Shown piece by piece: positions 35,211 to 49,374 of a stretch of DNA of 64,000 bases. Below the pieces are notes generated by a model. It did no database searches. It saw only the letters and a list, made by a program, of their open reading frames with translations, and was not told the origin of the DNA. The stretch is from Mugil cephalus. Taxonomy: Eukaryota > Chordata > Actinopteri > Mugiliformes > Mugilidae. The translations under genes were made by a program, and so were the position numbers. Location: assembly GCF_022458985.1 (NCBI RefSeq), contig NC_061782.1, positions 5,969,672 through 6,033,671 of the forward strand, in the 5' to 3' direction. Numbering within the stretch: position 1 is the first letter of the stretch; each line of letters starts with the position of its first letter.

Positions 35211-37896
35211 ACATCTGTGTGGGGGTCAATTTAGCGCAGAACCATTACTCTACCTTAACCAGTTATCATCACTTATGTGGTTGCTGCCTTTTATTTTAAT
35301 GCTGTTATTCCCATCATTGATAAAACACACAAGCAAAATAACATGTGCTTCCAATGCTGAACATATTGATGTACAATCTTGTATTTATTGGTGTACTATA
35401 TGACATGTTTTCTCCTTGAGTTGTGTGTATATTCCATGGACAGTAGTGTCTGTGCTAATGTTGCCTGCTGTTAAGTATGTCCCCGCATCAAATGGCTTAA
35501 TCGCTATGAATGCACATAATGTTCACCACCTGTGCATTACATAGATTCCAATGTTTGTTCCAATGTCAGTAGCACATATATATGCTGCATATCGCACGTA
35601 TCTATTCAAAATGGCAATTATGCACGTATTCAATTCTGTATGTGGTCCCACTGACAACCATTTCCATAGTCCATGTTCTGTAAACAATTATCATCCAATT
35701 ATACTTTAAACAGCTTGTTAACCTGTATATCCTCCAGCTGTGTAGATACTGTAGGATATAGCACCACTTTGCCCCAGTATTGGCACCTCTGCACATACCT
35801 TCTGGTTATATGCTGAGTGTATTTTATTAGTTCTGTACTCGTACTCTGCCGAATGACAAAACAAGCTAATGCAATTTAATGTATTCGCACAGACAGGAAC
35901 ACTGTGGCTGTGGTAATGTCTCACCTTTTTTTTTTTTTTTACTTTTGGAGCTGTAAATCTTTGAGTGACTCCTTAGATTGTTATTTGCTTCACAAAATAA
36001 GACTGAATTACAAGAGATTGAACTGATTGTTTGAAAAATGGTTGTTTATTTAAATCTCAAGACGGTGTTTCATCCTAAACTAACATGCAGATTTCGTGTT
36101 ACTTTATGCTCTTTTACAACAATTTAACTTAAATTGAAGAAATGTGTTTGCTTCAGTTGGATGTTGAAAAGATTTTAAGTTACACACTAACTTCAAGACA
36201 TTCAACTAAATCGGGAAGGAGGAAGACTGTGTTCTCATTTACTTGGTAATCCACCAAGAAGGATACACTTGAGAGTTACTGGCAGGAAAGAAGTGTAGCG
36301 CCAAACTATTCAGGCACACAGGCGATAATCCATCTACTTGTAGCGATGCTAAATCTAAATGTGCTCACAGGTGTGCAGGAACCTATAGGGTGGCGCCTGG
36401 GAACTGTTGACAGAAATGGAAATGCGGCTCTCTAACTCTTCCTCTTTGTATCTAACCCCATGCGGTGCAGCTGTGCGGAGCGGAGATGTGAGGGGTCGTC
36501 AGACAGCTTCTCTTTTTTTGACATTTCTCTCGCGTTGTAAATCTCTTCCTCTCAGTAAAACATCTCACTCAGAATGAAGTGCGATCTCTCTCTCTGTACA
36601 CTGCACCCCGGTGGGAGTGATGATCAGATGTGGGCATGGGAAAGAGGGGTTGCGGCCTTGCATGGAGGGGGCTCTCACCTCCTACCTACTCCCTCCTCCT
36701 TTTCCGGCCTCCTTCGCTCCACTCTGGTCCAGTGATAAGAGTCATATGAAAGACCTTCCTTTCCGCCGGTGGTGGGAACTCGGAGATAAGGTGGGCGGTG
36801 TAGCGGCTGCTGGGCCTTCTCCAGGGAACAAGGAGTCCTCTGACTTCTCTGATACCATTACACTGAGGGGGATGAAGGTTGCAAAGTATGTATTTGCGTT
36901 CAATCAGTGCTTTTGCGTACATCTGAGCTTCTGCTTGCCGGATGCATGTTACATTTATCTCATACTACATTGTCACAGTCTGTCACAAAATAAAAAATAA
37001 AAAAACAACATCTGATATTTTCCACAAACAAACGTTAGCTCCCGAAATACGAGCATTAGCCTCAAACTGTCTGCCGCATCCTTGGGTGCCTCGCCGCAGC
37101 AGCAGAACAACACATAGTATCAGATGAAGGTTGAACCAAAACACAGGTCAGGATGACCAGTGTTGGTGCAAACTGCCTCGACCTTGACTTGCTGCGTTTC
37201 TCTCGGCAGTCTTTGTGGGAAGAGTATTGAACTGTGCCGTGGATGAAAAAGAACTGCTCCTTCACATTCATTTCTCTCCAGTCACGAGAACCTTCAAAGT
37301 AATTACTCAAGTCAAAGTGAGCGATAAATCACCTTTCTCCCTCAAAGATGTGCCCTTGAATAACTGGGAAGTTAAAGCTAAAAAACAAAAAAGCCTTGGC
37401 AGACGTCTCTTTCCTGGTCTTATTGACAAAAAATATAGACTTAGCAATGGGATGCTCCTCCTTATCTTAGGAATATCAAAGTCACAGAACATAAACCTCA
37501 GGACGATAGCTCACGTACTGAGGGGATACATATACCCCCCACCTTTCTGCCCGTGCCCCCTCTTGTCACGGAATTCCACTTAATTTCACCAGCTTTACCT
37601 TAACTTTCCAAGGTTGTTGTCCGCACTAACGGGAGGGTAATGAGCTGTCAATCAAATGACCCAGGTTTGATTCATGGGTAGCTTCCAGGGAGGACGGAGT
37701 TATTTCTCCGTCGAAACCTGAGCTGTGATGACAGCTGATGTTTGCAGAAAAAGAAACAAACAGCAAAATTTGCATCGGTTTCATAGCTTTTTTTTTCTTT
37801 CTTTCTTTCCCCAAGCTGCCACCACCTATACAGGTTGACAGAAAATGTGATTATCCCTACCCCTCATGTGGTTTGCGATAAGAAAAAGGAGACAAG

Positions 37897-37918
37897 GTGT
37901 GTGTGTGTGTGTGTGTGG
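37897..37918. repeat. (GT)n microsatellite
   Basis: Eleven GT units. Confidence 0.9.
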
Positions 37919-39019
37919 TTAGATATCAGCTCGGGTAAGGAGTCTGTGGTCGTCTTCACACGCCACTCTCTGCCGGATGCACCCTGCGTGTCTCTGACAC
38001 TTTCTCTCATTATTAGATACACCGCTTCCTGCTGGGGAGGCCAGGTGTTGCCAGGGCTGTCATACATACACCTCCAATCAAGGTGCCTCATGCACACAGA
38101 CACGCATTCACACTGGCATGCATGCACACTGGCATGAACGCACACCAGCACCCACATAAAGGGTGGTTTCAGGGGAGGACAGATGTGATATATTTATCAG
38201 CTCATCACTGCTACACGGAGAAGGCATTAGATTGTGGTCCGGAGAGGTGAAACTGAATCTTCTGGATCCACTTTTCAGCAAATAGTGCCCAGCCTGTTAG
38301 AAATACAAGGATGATGAGGACAGGTGTAAAGAGACTGTTCACGTTTCCTAGACTACCACTAAGGAAGACCACACATCTTCATGAAAAAAAGAAAGAAAAT
38401 AACAGGAATACCAACCCACTGCATCTACTAAAAAATAAATGCAATCAAATTAACCAGCAGACAAAGCAAATCTAATTCAAGGAACAGAATCTTTAAGGGA
38501 GAGGACGTATATATAGCACATGCATATAATATGCACAGATAAAACTAAAATAGAAATGTTTCCATTGCAAAAGGAATGGCCTGCCACCTTACTTGGTGTA
38601 AAACACAAAATAAAACAGTGCTTCTGGCTGCATTAATTATTCAAGGCCCTGGTGTTACATCCTCACTGAGTGCATACCATGGTTATCTGGGAACCCAAAT
38701 ATTCAAGGAACACTGCCACCGATGATAGTGCGAATATTATGCAGCTTCTCTTATTTTACCCTGAGCTGTGCGAGCAGCAGTCTTACTTTTCCAATGAATC
38801 ATTTCCAATGTAAACTTGAGGAAATTGACTCACAAAACACCAGAATTTGTTATTTTGTTCTTTAGTTTGTGAAGCCGTCGGATCTCTCCACTGAGCAAAC
38901 TAGAACTAATTAAAGCCAAGACAGATGTTTACTTGTTGAATTAAATTTTTTTTTCTATCAAAACTATTCGGAAAAAAATTATCATAGCAACAGCAGATGC
39001 AGATGTTATTGATGACATC

Positions 39020-39975
39020 ACACTTTTCAAATCAAGTGCTTGACAACAACATAAAAATCTGCATTAAAAGCAGCACGTAAAACAAAGGTAATATAGGACC
39101 TGAAACCAATAAAACCAATAAAACACATAAATACACAAATAAAAACAGATTTACCATCTCGATTAAACCCTTGAATGCTCTTAGACAGAAGTAACGATTT
39201 AAAGTAGATCACACAAGGCCAGCTGACCCGATTTCCTTTGGCAAACCATTCCACAGCCGTGGGGCCCTAACTGCAAACCACTTTTGTGTTCAGTTGCCCC
39301 TGGAGCAGACAGTAGATTTCTGCCCTGGGACCTAAATGTATGAGCCAGCCTGTATGGTAGTAAAAGATCAGTGATATACAGCTTTAAAAGAGATGATTTT
39401 AATAAATCATAATGTAATACTGGAGATGTGCTAAGGGTGATATGATCCCTTTTCTTGGTTCTGGTTAAAAGCCCGATAGCTTAATATCTATCTCTATCCA
39501 TCTAAAGTTGTGTGATTGTTTCATGTATTATAGTCTCTGTTTCTTTATAGGTGAAATGGAACAGATTTTGAAATTATTCCTCATATGTAATAACTGAGTG
39601 CCATCATTGTAAAAATGGAGTGAAACACCATGCCTGCGAATTATGTGACAAAGGGGAAAAGAGGAAGCACAAAGAAAATAAAATTGGTCCTAGAACCGAG
39701 CCTTGAGGCGCACCACACATTTTATTACCTACAGACGTTTTTTTAAATTATTCACAGAAACATAAAACCTTCTATTTGATAAGTACGAGGAGAACCAGTC
39801 GAGGGCAGTCTCTGATATTCTTGTCCTGCACTTCAGCCTGTTTAATAAATGCTGTGATTTATTGTATCGAAAGCAGCGCTCACTTCCATGAGTACCAGGA
39901 CTGACCGTGTGCATACCAGACTATGCACTTGTCCATATTTAAAAGACTATTCTTGACCTTAAGCTGTGCAGTCTC
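39020..39975 (-). mobile_element. Degraded LINE reverse-transcriptase relic (L2/Rex1-like)
   Basis: On the minus strand, in order but across frames: VSAAFDTINH, LLNRLKCRTRISETALDWFS followed by SYLSNR, GAPQGSVLGPILFS, and SFHFYNDGTQLL, where functional relatives have the YADD catalytic box. Farther on come LLPYRLAHTLR-type and LGPHGCGMV / AVEWFAKG thumb remnants. These are RT motifs of non-LTR retrotransposons. The change at YADD plus stops and frameshifts make it dead. Polarity is opposite to the KNDC1/vox/vent genes. Confidence 0.75.
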
Positions 39976-41084
39976 TGGGCTGTGGTGCATAATATAGTAT
40001 AAGGTCCAGATATTTATGAAATCAAACCAAATGTTTGACACTAGCTATGGCAAGGATTTTGTACAAGAGTGCAATTATGCTTGGTGTCTAGTGTAGCAGA
40101 AAGAAATAAGGCATGAATATACTGCAGCAAAATGTATGCCATTGATATTATGGTTCACACTCTCCTAACACTGTAATAGAGCTCATTATACTGAACTGAG
40201 CATATCCTACTGCTGCTGTGATCACTGTGTGCACAAACACATTTCTTCGTCGCAAATGCAGCTTTTGTTCTCAACACTTTTTCATTAATAGATTTTTTTT
40301 AAAAATGCAAAAGGATTAAAGGCCCATTCAAGAGTTCAATGTTTGTGTCCACAGATACGTTTACGTGAATGCTTGCACTAAACAAAACAATGGCTACCCA
40401 ACAGCTTAGAGTGTTTAACATGACAAAAATCTAATAGTAAAAATAATTTTTTCAACATTTTAACCACAATATGACATATGGGTGTGAAAAACAGTGCAAA
40501 CTTCATCATAGACATCATATACAGCGCATGCATCTACAGAGGTTTAATTTTCTGCCTCATGCACAGCGCTGAGAGGGCAGTCAGCACGGTCTCAAACCAT
40601 GAGAATCCACTGTGTAATGCTTCTTATTTGCCCGTACTGTAAACAAGCGCAGTATTAGATACACTTCTCTGTTGCATATGTCAAAAAACAGCGGACAAAT
40701 AAGTGTCTGACATTGTATTGGATCTCATTTGACACGAAAGAGATTTGATTGAATACATCTAAAAAAAAAAATAAGATGAAAACAAGCAACATTCAGGTAG
40801 GGATATCTATTCCTGCCTGAATGCATGACTTCAACCTGCTTATGACACCTCTGATACTCATACATTATACCAGCTAACTCGCCTGCAATAAAACCGCTGT
40901 CACTGACAGTTTTACGACAATCTACTCTTGTTTATTCCTATAACGGTAACTTTATGAGCACACTGTACCCACTAAACTACAATAGATATTTTCTTTTTAA
41001 ATTCTGTCTCTAACCATTCTTTTTTTTAAAACAACAACAACAAAAAAAAAAACATTCATTATCAGTCTCTCACGATATAAGATA

Positions 41085-41420
41085 ATATAATACTTTATTG
41101 GTCCCAATTGGGGAAATTGAAATGCTACAGCAGCAGAAGTCAAGAAAAAATACAACAGTGACCAAAAACAAAAAACAAAAACAAAAAAGGAATTAAATAG
41201 GACACATAGAGTAGACAGTCAAAAAGACATTAAATAGGACAAACACAACAGTCAACAAAAATAGGCTACATATGGGCTCAGTGAGATCAGAACTGTGTGC
41301 TGTGCACGCCGCTGTTGTACAGTCTGATGGCGGTGGGCCATCTGAAGCGTTCAGCTCTGCTCCGGGGTGAGATGATCCGCTGGCTGAATGACGTTATCCT
41401 CCAGCTTATACTCATGTTTG
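41085..41420 (-). mobile_element. LINE 3' portion, copy 3
   Basis: The minus strand reads AERFRWPTAIRLYNSGVHST then a stop, the usual RLYNS ending of fish LINE ORF2. A 3' UTR follows, ending TTTCCCCAATTGGGACCAATAAAG near 41094. It is 5' truncated. Confidence 0.65.
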
Positions 41421-42665
41421 GGTCATGTTGCTTGTATGATTTATTCACATGCATGTATGACAGGTGTATGCATCATCCTGTTGCACTCCCCCTCTCTCTA
41501 CCCGGTGTGGTCCAAGCAGATATGACGCAGGTTCTGCTCAAAGTGTCTTCTTGTTAAAAATGAGTTCTTTCTTGCCATCCTGGCCTTTTGCTTCCTCTGC
41601 AGTTATTGAAACTATGCAAACTTGATGCTATTTAATGTCACATACAATGAATTAATTGTAATCTAAACAAATGTGCAGTTAGGGCACATAAATATTAAAA
41701 TAAACAGTTAGACTCATATTACAGGAGAATATGCGCCGCATTGCATAACCTCGACCCTCTGGGACTCTCTTAACTGTAGAGACACCGTGGATGAATATGC
41801 ATGATTTATAAATAGTGTAAAACCCTCGGAAGTCTGGATCATAATAACCTGCCTTAAAACTGAGGCGTGTTTGCCATCTAGCCATTTATTCAAGAACCTT
41901 TCATGGGAACATAAAAATATCTCAAGTGTTTCCCGGCAGAACGTAAGCAACTACACTCTTAGACTCACACGGCTTCCATTGAAGTAACTCTCTGTGATGT
42001 TATTGGTTTTTCATTTAACATTTGCATAATCTCGTCTTCTTCAGATCTGAATCTCTTCCCTTTTTCCATTCCTTTTCTTTTGTTTTCAACCACTAGGGCC
42101 TATTCTTAACTAATTCAATTAATACATTGCAGATCAGTTTGCAATTCTTCACCTCATCTGATCACAGGCTAATCAGCTGAGGTGGTCTTTAGTTTATGTT
42201 TCTAATGATTTTTATTTTTAATTTTTTTAATGATCTGTATTAAAGATAGAAAAATACGTCTAATAGATCACAAAACAGCAGTTCAATGATCTTTCAAACA
42301 TCTCACAATGTGAGGAACAAGTGGCAAAACTACAAATTCTCTCTAAAAGCCAGCCTTTTAGTATTTATTTATTTTTGCACTGGAGTGAATAGGACAGGTT
42401 TTGTAAAAACATCGTGTTGGTTAAAAATAAGCGTAACACATAAAACCTCATTCAAGCCACAGATCACATTGATTTTCTCTCTAAGAACTTAGGAAAGTTC
42501 ACAACTATGACAAAACTGTTGTCATCACAGGTAACAACAGTGATCATGACAACGTCTGAACCTGTCCATTGAAGTCACTAAGCGTGTTAGTCTCGTTAAC
42601 TTGGCAAACCGCTTTCACAGCTCGTTTTACATAGCAAACCCAGTTAGCTGCTTCTTTCACATGGA

Positions 42666-42710
42666 AGTAAAAGGTAAAGGTAAAGGTAAGATAAAGGTAA
42701 AGGTAAAAGG
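42666..42710. repeat. Imperfect (AAAGGT)n tandem repeat
   Basis: Six or seven AAAGGT-like units with one broken copy (AAGATAAAGG). Confidence 0.8.
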
Positions 42711-45700
42711 GTTTTTAGAGCCTGCAAGTCTTGGTTTTGTTGAGACAGAGCGGTTGAACTTTTTGCTTTGCTGCAGTGCTGTAGATCCATCTGAAAGGCT
42801 GCACAGTTCATCTGTTATATCAGTATCAAAGCAGGGAAAAAAAATCAAACATGATATGATTCGATATATGTTTATATTCAGTAATGGGGCGGTGAGGTCA
42901 GCTGCTTGCTCACAGTCCACGTCAGTGCTTAGAATAAAAACTATTAAAAACTATTTTCATCTCATCTCAGGGTTTGGGTTTAGAATGTTGAGGAGGAAAG
43001 TTCGTATCAACCTTTCTTGTGTTAGTCATAACCCTGTAAATGATCATTTATGGATTTATGTTCTGTGATAGATGGATGGAGGGATGGATAGCACGCTAAC
43101 AGGCTTGATATCATCATCATAGCTTTGTAAAAAAAAAAAAAAAAAGCTAAAAGCATCATCAGACCCAGCTCAATGCTAGCATGACTGTAGCCTTGTATTG
43201 AAAGTCGAATAAAATTCTTTCCCATAATGCTTCTATTCATGCACCATTCAAAAGTTAAAGAAGCCAATTTTCATGTACTGCGAAATGTTAAGCCTCTGAC
43301 CAACCTTTGCATCGAAGTCTCGCATTATTGCAATGTTGTGCAGCTAGAACACCTTCGTCGGTGTTATGAAAAAAAATTTAAAATCAAGAAATGAACTTGC
43401 CTTTAAAATATCAAATGCATTTTTAATAGCAATAGCTTATGGCTATGGCAATAGTTGAAATTAAAACTGGGTTAGTGCTTGATTAGGCTGTCCTGACGGA
43501 AGCTCAAAGAAGAATAACTGGGAGGATCACATCGAGGACAGGGCTCTGAGTAGTGGTGTGATGAACAAAAGTGTGTCTTGCCAGTGCCCCCTCTGCCCGT
43601 AAAGGGGAGCGGCACATCCAAAGGCCAGCAATTACAGCTGACCGTTAGCTGCTTTGCTTTTTCTGCTCTATCAACGTGTCAGAGCTCTGAGAGTGCTGAG
43701 GATGAAAGAGCGGGCAGTAGAAACAGCAGCAGGGCAGGGATGAGTTGCTTCAGTCTGATGGGATTTTAAGCACAATTCAAACACTGACATATATTATCCA
43801 ACTATATTGGTAAATAATTCAAATATACACAGATGGCAAAAATGTATTTTTCCTTCTGAATCACGATACCATGTGTATCTTTTGACACACATTTATAACT
43901 TCTCTGTCTGAGCTGCCCTTGCTATAGTCACTGGAAGTGTCTGTGGACGCCTCTTGATTAAATTTAAAGTGCAGTGTACACAGCATTGTCGTTTAAAGAC
44001 TAAATTTTGTTTTAGATTTTGTCCGCAGCCCTACATTATAACAAAAAAGAAAAATAAAAAAAACTGCCACAGCACAGCAATTTCTAGACATTTGTAGTCT
44101 TTTCTCTTGAGGACTGGAGAAGATTGTAAAGCAAGTGTGAAATTGCACGTTGCAACAACTCGGTTTTGATGTTGAATTCCACAGAAAAGAAAGTCATAAT
44201 CTTGGACTCAGACTCCTTTCCCTTCAGAGAGCCAGGCTTTGCCTCTGAATAATCCCTGCACTCACTCACTAAGGCCGCTCGCTGGCTTGCAAGTGAAAAC
44301 AGCTGCGAGGAGAAACAATTCTTTCTCCCCCACTCCTTCTTTGTTTCTCTTTAATTGACTTTTTAACAGGGCTGTGTTCAAGTTGACCGGCTACACGCCT
44401 TCGTTCCCAAATACCACTCACACACATGCACTTCTCTCATTGGCTGAGGTGGGAAACTCATTAAAATTTAGTGTGTATGTGTGTGCAAAGCTCTCCCAAT
44501 TTCTGAATCAATGAGCTATGTGCAGAGGAGCATAAATGAACAACATGTTTATATGCATGATAATGCCGACCCCTCGGTTTCTGTCGGAGGAGGTCAAACT
44601 GCATAATGCGTTCTGACAGAAATGAAAAAACCCTCTTGGGTGGATTTGGAGCACATTATTTCAAGCCATTGTCATAAAGTCCCGGTGAGAACCTGTACCA
44701 GGAGCATTATTTGGAATGGTAATCAGCCAACCACTGAGTGGTTAGAAAAATCAATACGAGGTCTTTCACTCACTGGGTCTGGACCTAATCACTATCACTT
44801 CATTATATCGTGGGACAAAAGCAAATAAACACTGACATTTCACATGTAAACACTTTAGATTATAAACTGGCAATTTAACATTGTTGATGTTGATTCTATA
44901 AATTATTAGGGTGGGAACAAATGACAACCGCTAACAACCACAGAAAATTCCTACAAGTGGGAGTTAGTAATAATCTCACAGGAGTGGTACATGTTTGTAG
45001 AATAAGTTTTACAAGTCAGATACATAGTTTGTAGGTCTTTATATAAAATTTTGGTCCATTGCCATCGGTTACGCCGTCATTCGGCATCTGGGCCCAGAAC
45101 TGCACCATCAGGACAGCTAACCAAGCAACTGATTGAGGCTCCACGAAAACAAAAATGAGAAAGGGGCCCTCCAGAGGGCTACATTTTATATATATGCATA
45201 TTTTGCAATGACACCCAATAAGACATTGCATTGAGATACCCTAGCCCTAATAGGTGGCTTATGCTTCATTCAGCCCTGATCCTACGCAGATCCCAGCGCC
45301 GTAGTCTGATGTGCACCCCCCCAGAAATGTATCTGGAAGCAAAAATTCACCCGACTGGCATAAATGATAAAGCACTGACTACCGTTCGGATGGTGTTTTT
45401 ACCGCCGTAAGCTACGTGTGAAGGTCACGCTGTCTGTGTCCTGAGACTTAAGTCAGTTCTATGCTGGTTTCTTTTCGGTATCAAATTAGGAAGTCGGGAA
45501 CTTGATACCAAAGTCATCGTTAGCTCCACTTACCACATCTGTTACAAAGATAACTTCTGGATGATAGAACTGTGAGCTGTTTGTCACATTGTGCAATGTT
45601 GCCACTGCCATCTGCAGGCCACTTTAATCCTGAAATTTCTCTGTATATTTATCTAAATGTGAGCAGATGATCTAAAGTCCTCCTAACCGCTGCTGACCTA

Positions 45701-48700
45701 ACAATGTGAAATTCTACAGTGTATCTGCAAATATTAGCATATGCTAGCCACCACGAGGGAGGCTTGTTGCATGAAAGCCTGCGCGTGTAACGCCAAGCAT
45801 TTATTTCCTGATGAATGCATCTTTGCATTTGAGCCATCCGTTCATTTAACATTTACATAATCTCGCTGCTGCTAAAGCAATGCTCATCACTGAAAACTGC
45901 ACCAAACTAAAAACCAGAATCAGCAGTTCAACAGCGCAAAATAACATCAGCAGATAAAAGCATAAAAAATGCTCACATTTAAACAACCCCCCCTTCCCCA
46001 AATCCTACCAATGTCAGCAAAATGAACACAAGCACAAGCAGAAAGTTCTGATGCCAAATTACGCCAAAAGGGACATGAGGCAAGAATATCTGGCTTTGGT
46101 GAGTCCTCTGCTGTAGCTCCAATTTGTTGTGTCGTTTGATAAGTATCCTGCCTCCTGCAGGTGTCATTAAGTTTCAACATGCTACATTTGAGTAATGTCA
46201 TTTTAGATGTCTTGGTTACTACTTTCTCTTGTGGCATCCTGATCAAACACTGGAACAATACAAGTATCTGAAATACACACTGCATCTTCATGTGTCTCAA
46301 ATACACACTCTTAAGCAAATGCTGATGAGTTAAATATGGAGCAGTCATTTTCTTAATACGTTTGGGGCTGGAGTTATAAATAAAATAATCATTTTCAAGG
46401 AGTGACACACGGAGTTTGTTTATCTCCTTTCTGCTTTCCTTCCTCACCTTCCGTTTGGCTTATTTACCTGTCTGAGCTGCTGTGAGGATGGTAGATTAGC
46501 AGCGAGCCCAAGGGGAAGGTTGTTCACTTTATAGAGGACTTCAGGGGACTGAGCTGATGTTATCGTTTCCTCTTAAGTCTGTGCTAACCCTTTGAACACA
46601 CATTATCTTCACATCTCGGTACTAACCAGCAAATGGAGCAACACACGGGGGCTCCTTTGAAATGAATTAGCGATGGGAAGGTGCCCGAGTCACTTGCGAA
46701 GCATGCTTAATTTGTATAACATAAATGAATGTTCTAAAAATAAGAACCTCGCCCACCCTTCGAGTGGGCTCACCGAGAGCTGGAAACTATGAAATCCAGA
46801 CAGTGATGAGGGACGACATTGAAAAATTAGCAAGTCAAAATGTCACCTCCCCCCTTGAAGCATTGCAGCCAAGTAACCGTGGAAAAAAAAAGTACAGAAA
46901 AGGAAGATAAATGAACGAAGGAGGCGCTAAGCATCTGACGCTGGAGTCCCATCTGACGAAGAAAGCGAGCCGGAAAAGACTGACAGACTTCAAGGGAACT
47001 CTGCGAGACCTCCTCGCTTTGGTCAACTCCCTCTTGCCCCTTTCTGTTATGGCTGGAAAAAGCAATTGTGTGACACTTGGCTCCTGTGGGCCCCAGCTGC
47101 AGTGTGCAAGCAGTGAAATGCGATGCTTGCTGCCATGGCGGTGCACTCCGACTGTTATTGTTGTTGTTCGGCTGTGGAGGAATCAGAGTGGGGACTCAGG
47201 CTTCTACTGTACACCCAAAGGAGTGTAGATTTCATATTCCAGAGCGAAATGCCTTCTGGCACTGTTCCGCCAGCCCTTGATTTGAATAGACAAGAGCTGC
47301 TGGGGAGGATTGAAGGATAAAAGCGGCTGAGGGAGGAAAGTGACTGGAGCCACAAGAATAGACACAGTGCATATGCTGTATCAGCACCGAGACATGTGGC
47401 GAAATGGAACGCAAAGTGTGAAAGAGGGGGGATGCATGTCTTCTTAGGTTAGAAGTCACCACAAATATAAGTTTGTCGAGTTTTTTTTTTAAATTTTTTT
47501 TATACCCTTATGTATTTGGTTGTGGGTGGTTTCCGACCTTTTTTGCGTTTGTGCACCGTTACAGCGAAACAGGACGACCTGCTGCTTTCTGCTACATAAT
47601 CCTCACTTCTCCTAGATGATGTAACGACACTGCAGGCTTATGCTAGGCCTACTGGTTGCAATTATTTCAGATATTCTTCGGGTCTGTCTAGCGTCGTGAT
47701 CAAATGCAACATGAGGCTCAACCGCCATCGCTGTGGAGATGAAGGAAATCTGATATGAGGATCTGAACGGTCGCAAATTCAGTGCACTCTGTCGCCGCGA
47801 GCTCGAACTGTGCATTCGTCGCGATTCGTCTGAAGCGGCCAGAAGAGTTTTGTGTCAGTCTAAACCATGAAAGTATTCCAGCTGTCAGTCACTTTCTCCT
47901 GGGAGTTTAATAAACCTTGTGCAGGCCGCCACTTTTTTCGATTGTTCTGCCGGCTACAGCAAATACAAATAAACCAGCACACAGAGAATGTGAACTTTTG
48001 ACTTTATAGATAGACAGATTTATGAAGAATTAATTATTTGTATTATCCGAGGTGGATTAACTTTCCCTTTTTATTGTTTAAACCAATTATAATGTGATAC
48101 TTAAGTTAATTTGGCAACGACTGTAATTGAGTTACACAGGACTGAGCTACTCTGAGATTATGTCTGTAAGTATTTATGAGCAGTGGTGAAAATAAATAAG
48201 CCTGTCAGCCAGCCCGACTTCTACTGCCCACAGACTGTTTGCAGAAGAAAGTTTAGAGTTCCTCTGAAATGGTTAGCCCCTGCCAGGCCAATCAGAACAT
48301 GTGGGCGGGCTTTATGCAGTGATGGACAGAAGCGCAACATTAATGTGTTCATCCTGGCCACAAAGTTGAACCAACAAAAAACAACACATTGAAGTCTTCA
48401 CGGACGTATCATTCACAGCAGCGTTGGTTTTAGCTCTTCCTAATAAACTGGCACCTGAGTGTATATTTCAGCACATTTGGATGAAGATGAAGATGACAGA
48501 TTTGTGAAATCCGAAGAACGCTTCTGGTTTCGGTGTGTGTGTCGAGAACTAGAGCGGCATAGGATTCCTGGATGGGTCTAATTATATTGAGTATAATCAT
48601 TGATATTCACTCTCACAGAGCAAACGATGACAATTAATCCCGGAGCCTGCAGTATGGGTTAAGAGAAGCAGAAGCAGCGCACCAGTGATTTTTTTATTGA

Positions 48701-48847
48701 CGTTCTGTTTCCTGCACAACAGCAAGAGGTCAACTTTCAGAGCGCTGGAAGGAGCATCAGCGTGAGGAAGATTGTTTACCACGTCTCAGACACGTCTGCG
48801 CTGACAGTTTTCACAATGAGCGTTCGTAGCCTTGAACTCACCCTAGG

Positions 48848-48852
<5 letters not shown>

Positions 48853-48891
<39 letters not shown>
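48853..48891. repeat. Compound (AC)n(AT)n microsatellite
   Basis: An AC run passes directly into an AT run. Confidence 0.9.
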
Positions 48892-49343
48892 ATTTTCTTT
48901 TCGTCACCTCAAATGATTAATCGGAGACTTTTGTAATGCAGCCACAATTGAACAGACATGTCTCTTTCCCCTCCCTTTGACCTGAATGCATGCAGTAAAG
49001 ACTGCCGTGGGAGCACATCAGACACATGCCCTCTGCAGGGCCTGAGGCGATGAAAAATAAATCAACAAACAAATGAATAAGTTATCACAGAGGGGCGAAA
49101 GAAAAAAGAAACGGAGCCTTTAAAATATGTGCGAGGACCACATTTATTTGCACGGTTCTCTGGCCTTTCTGTTTGCGACAGCCTGACGCGTATTTTTGTG
49201 AAAGTGTCCGGTCCCTGATCTCATTAGATTTATGTTTGGTGTTATGTTGTGTGCAGCATTGTTAGATGTATAGTGTGCATCATTCCCCACAGGCTCCTTG
49301 CACTTGAGCTGGCAGGGTGCATTTTTGGAAGAATTTAATGCGT

Positions 49344-49374
<31 letters not shown>

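Noticed and set aside
39729-39914. 61-codon minus-strand frame as a small protein
   Set aside because: It is a piece of a LINE reverse transcriptase (ALDWFSSYLSNR).
42601-43068. 155-codon frame containing KGKGKIKVKVKG
   Set aside because: The Lys-Val-Gly run comes from an (AAAGGT)n repeat; no domain.
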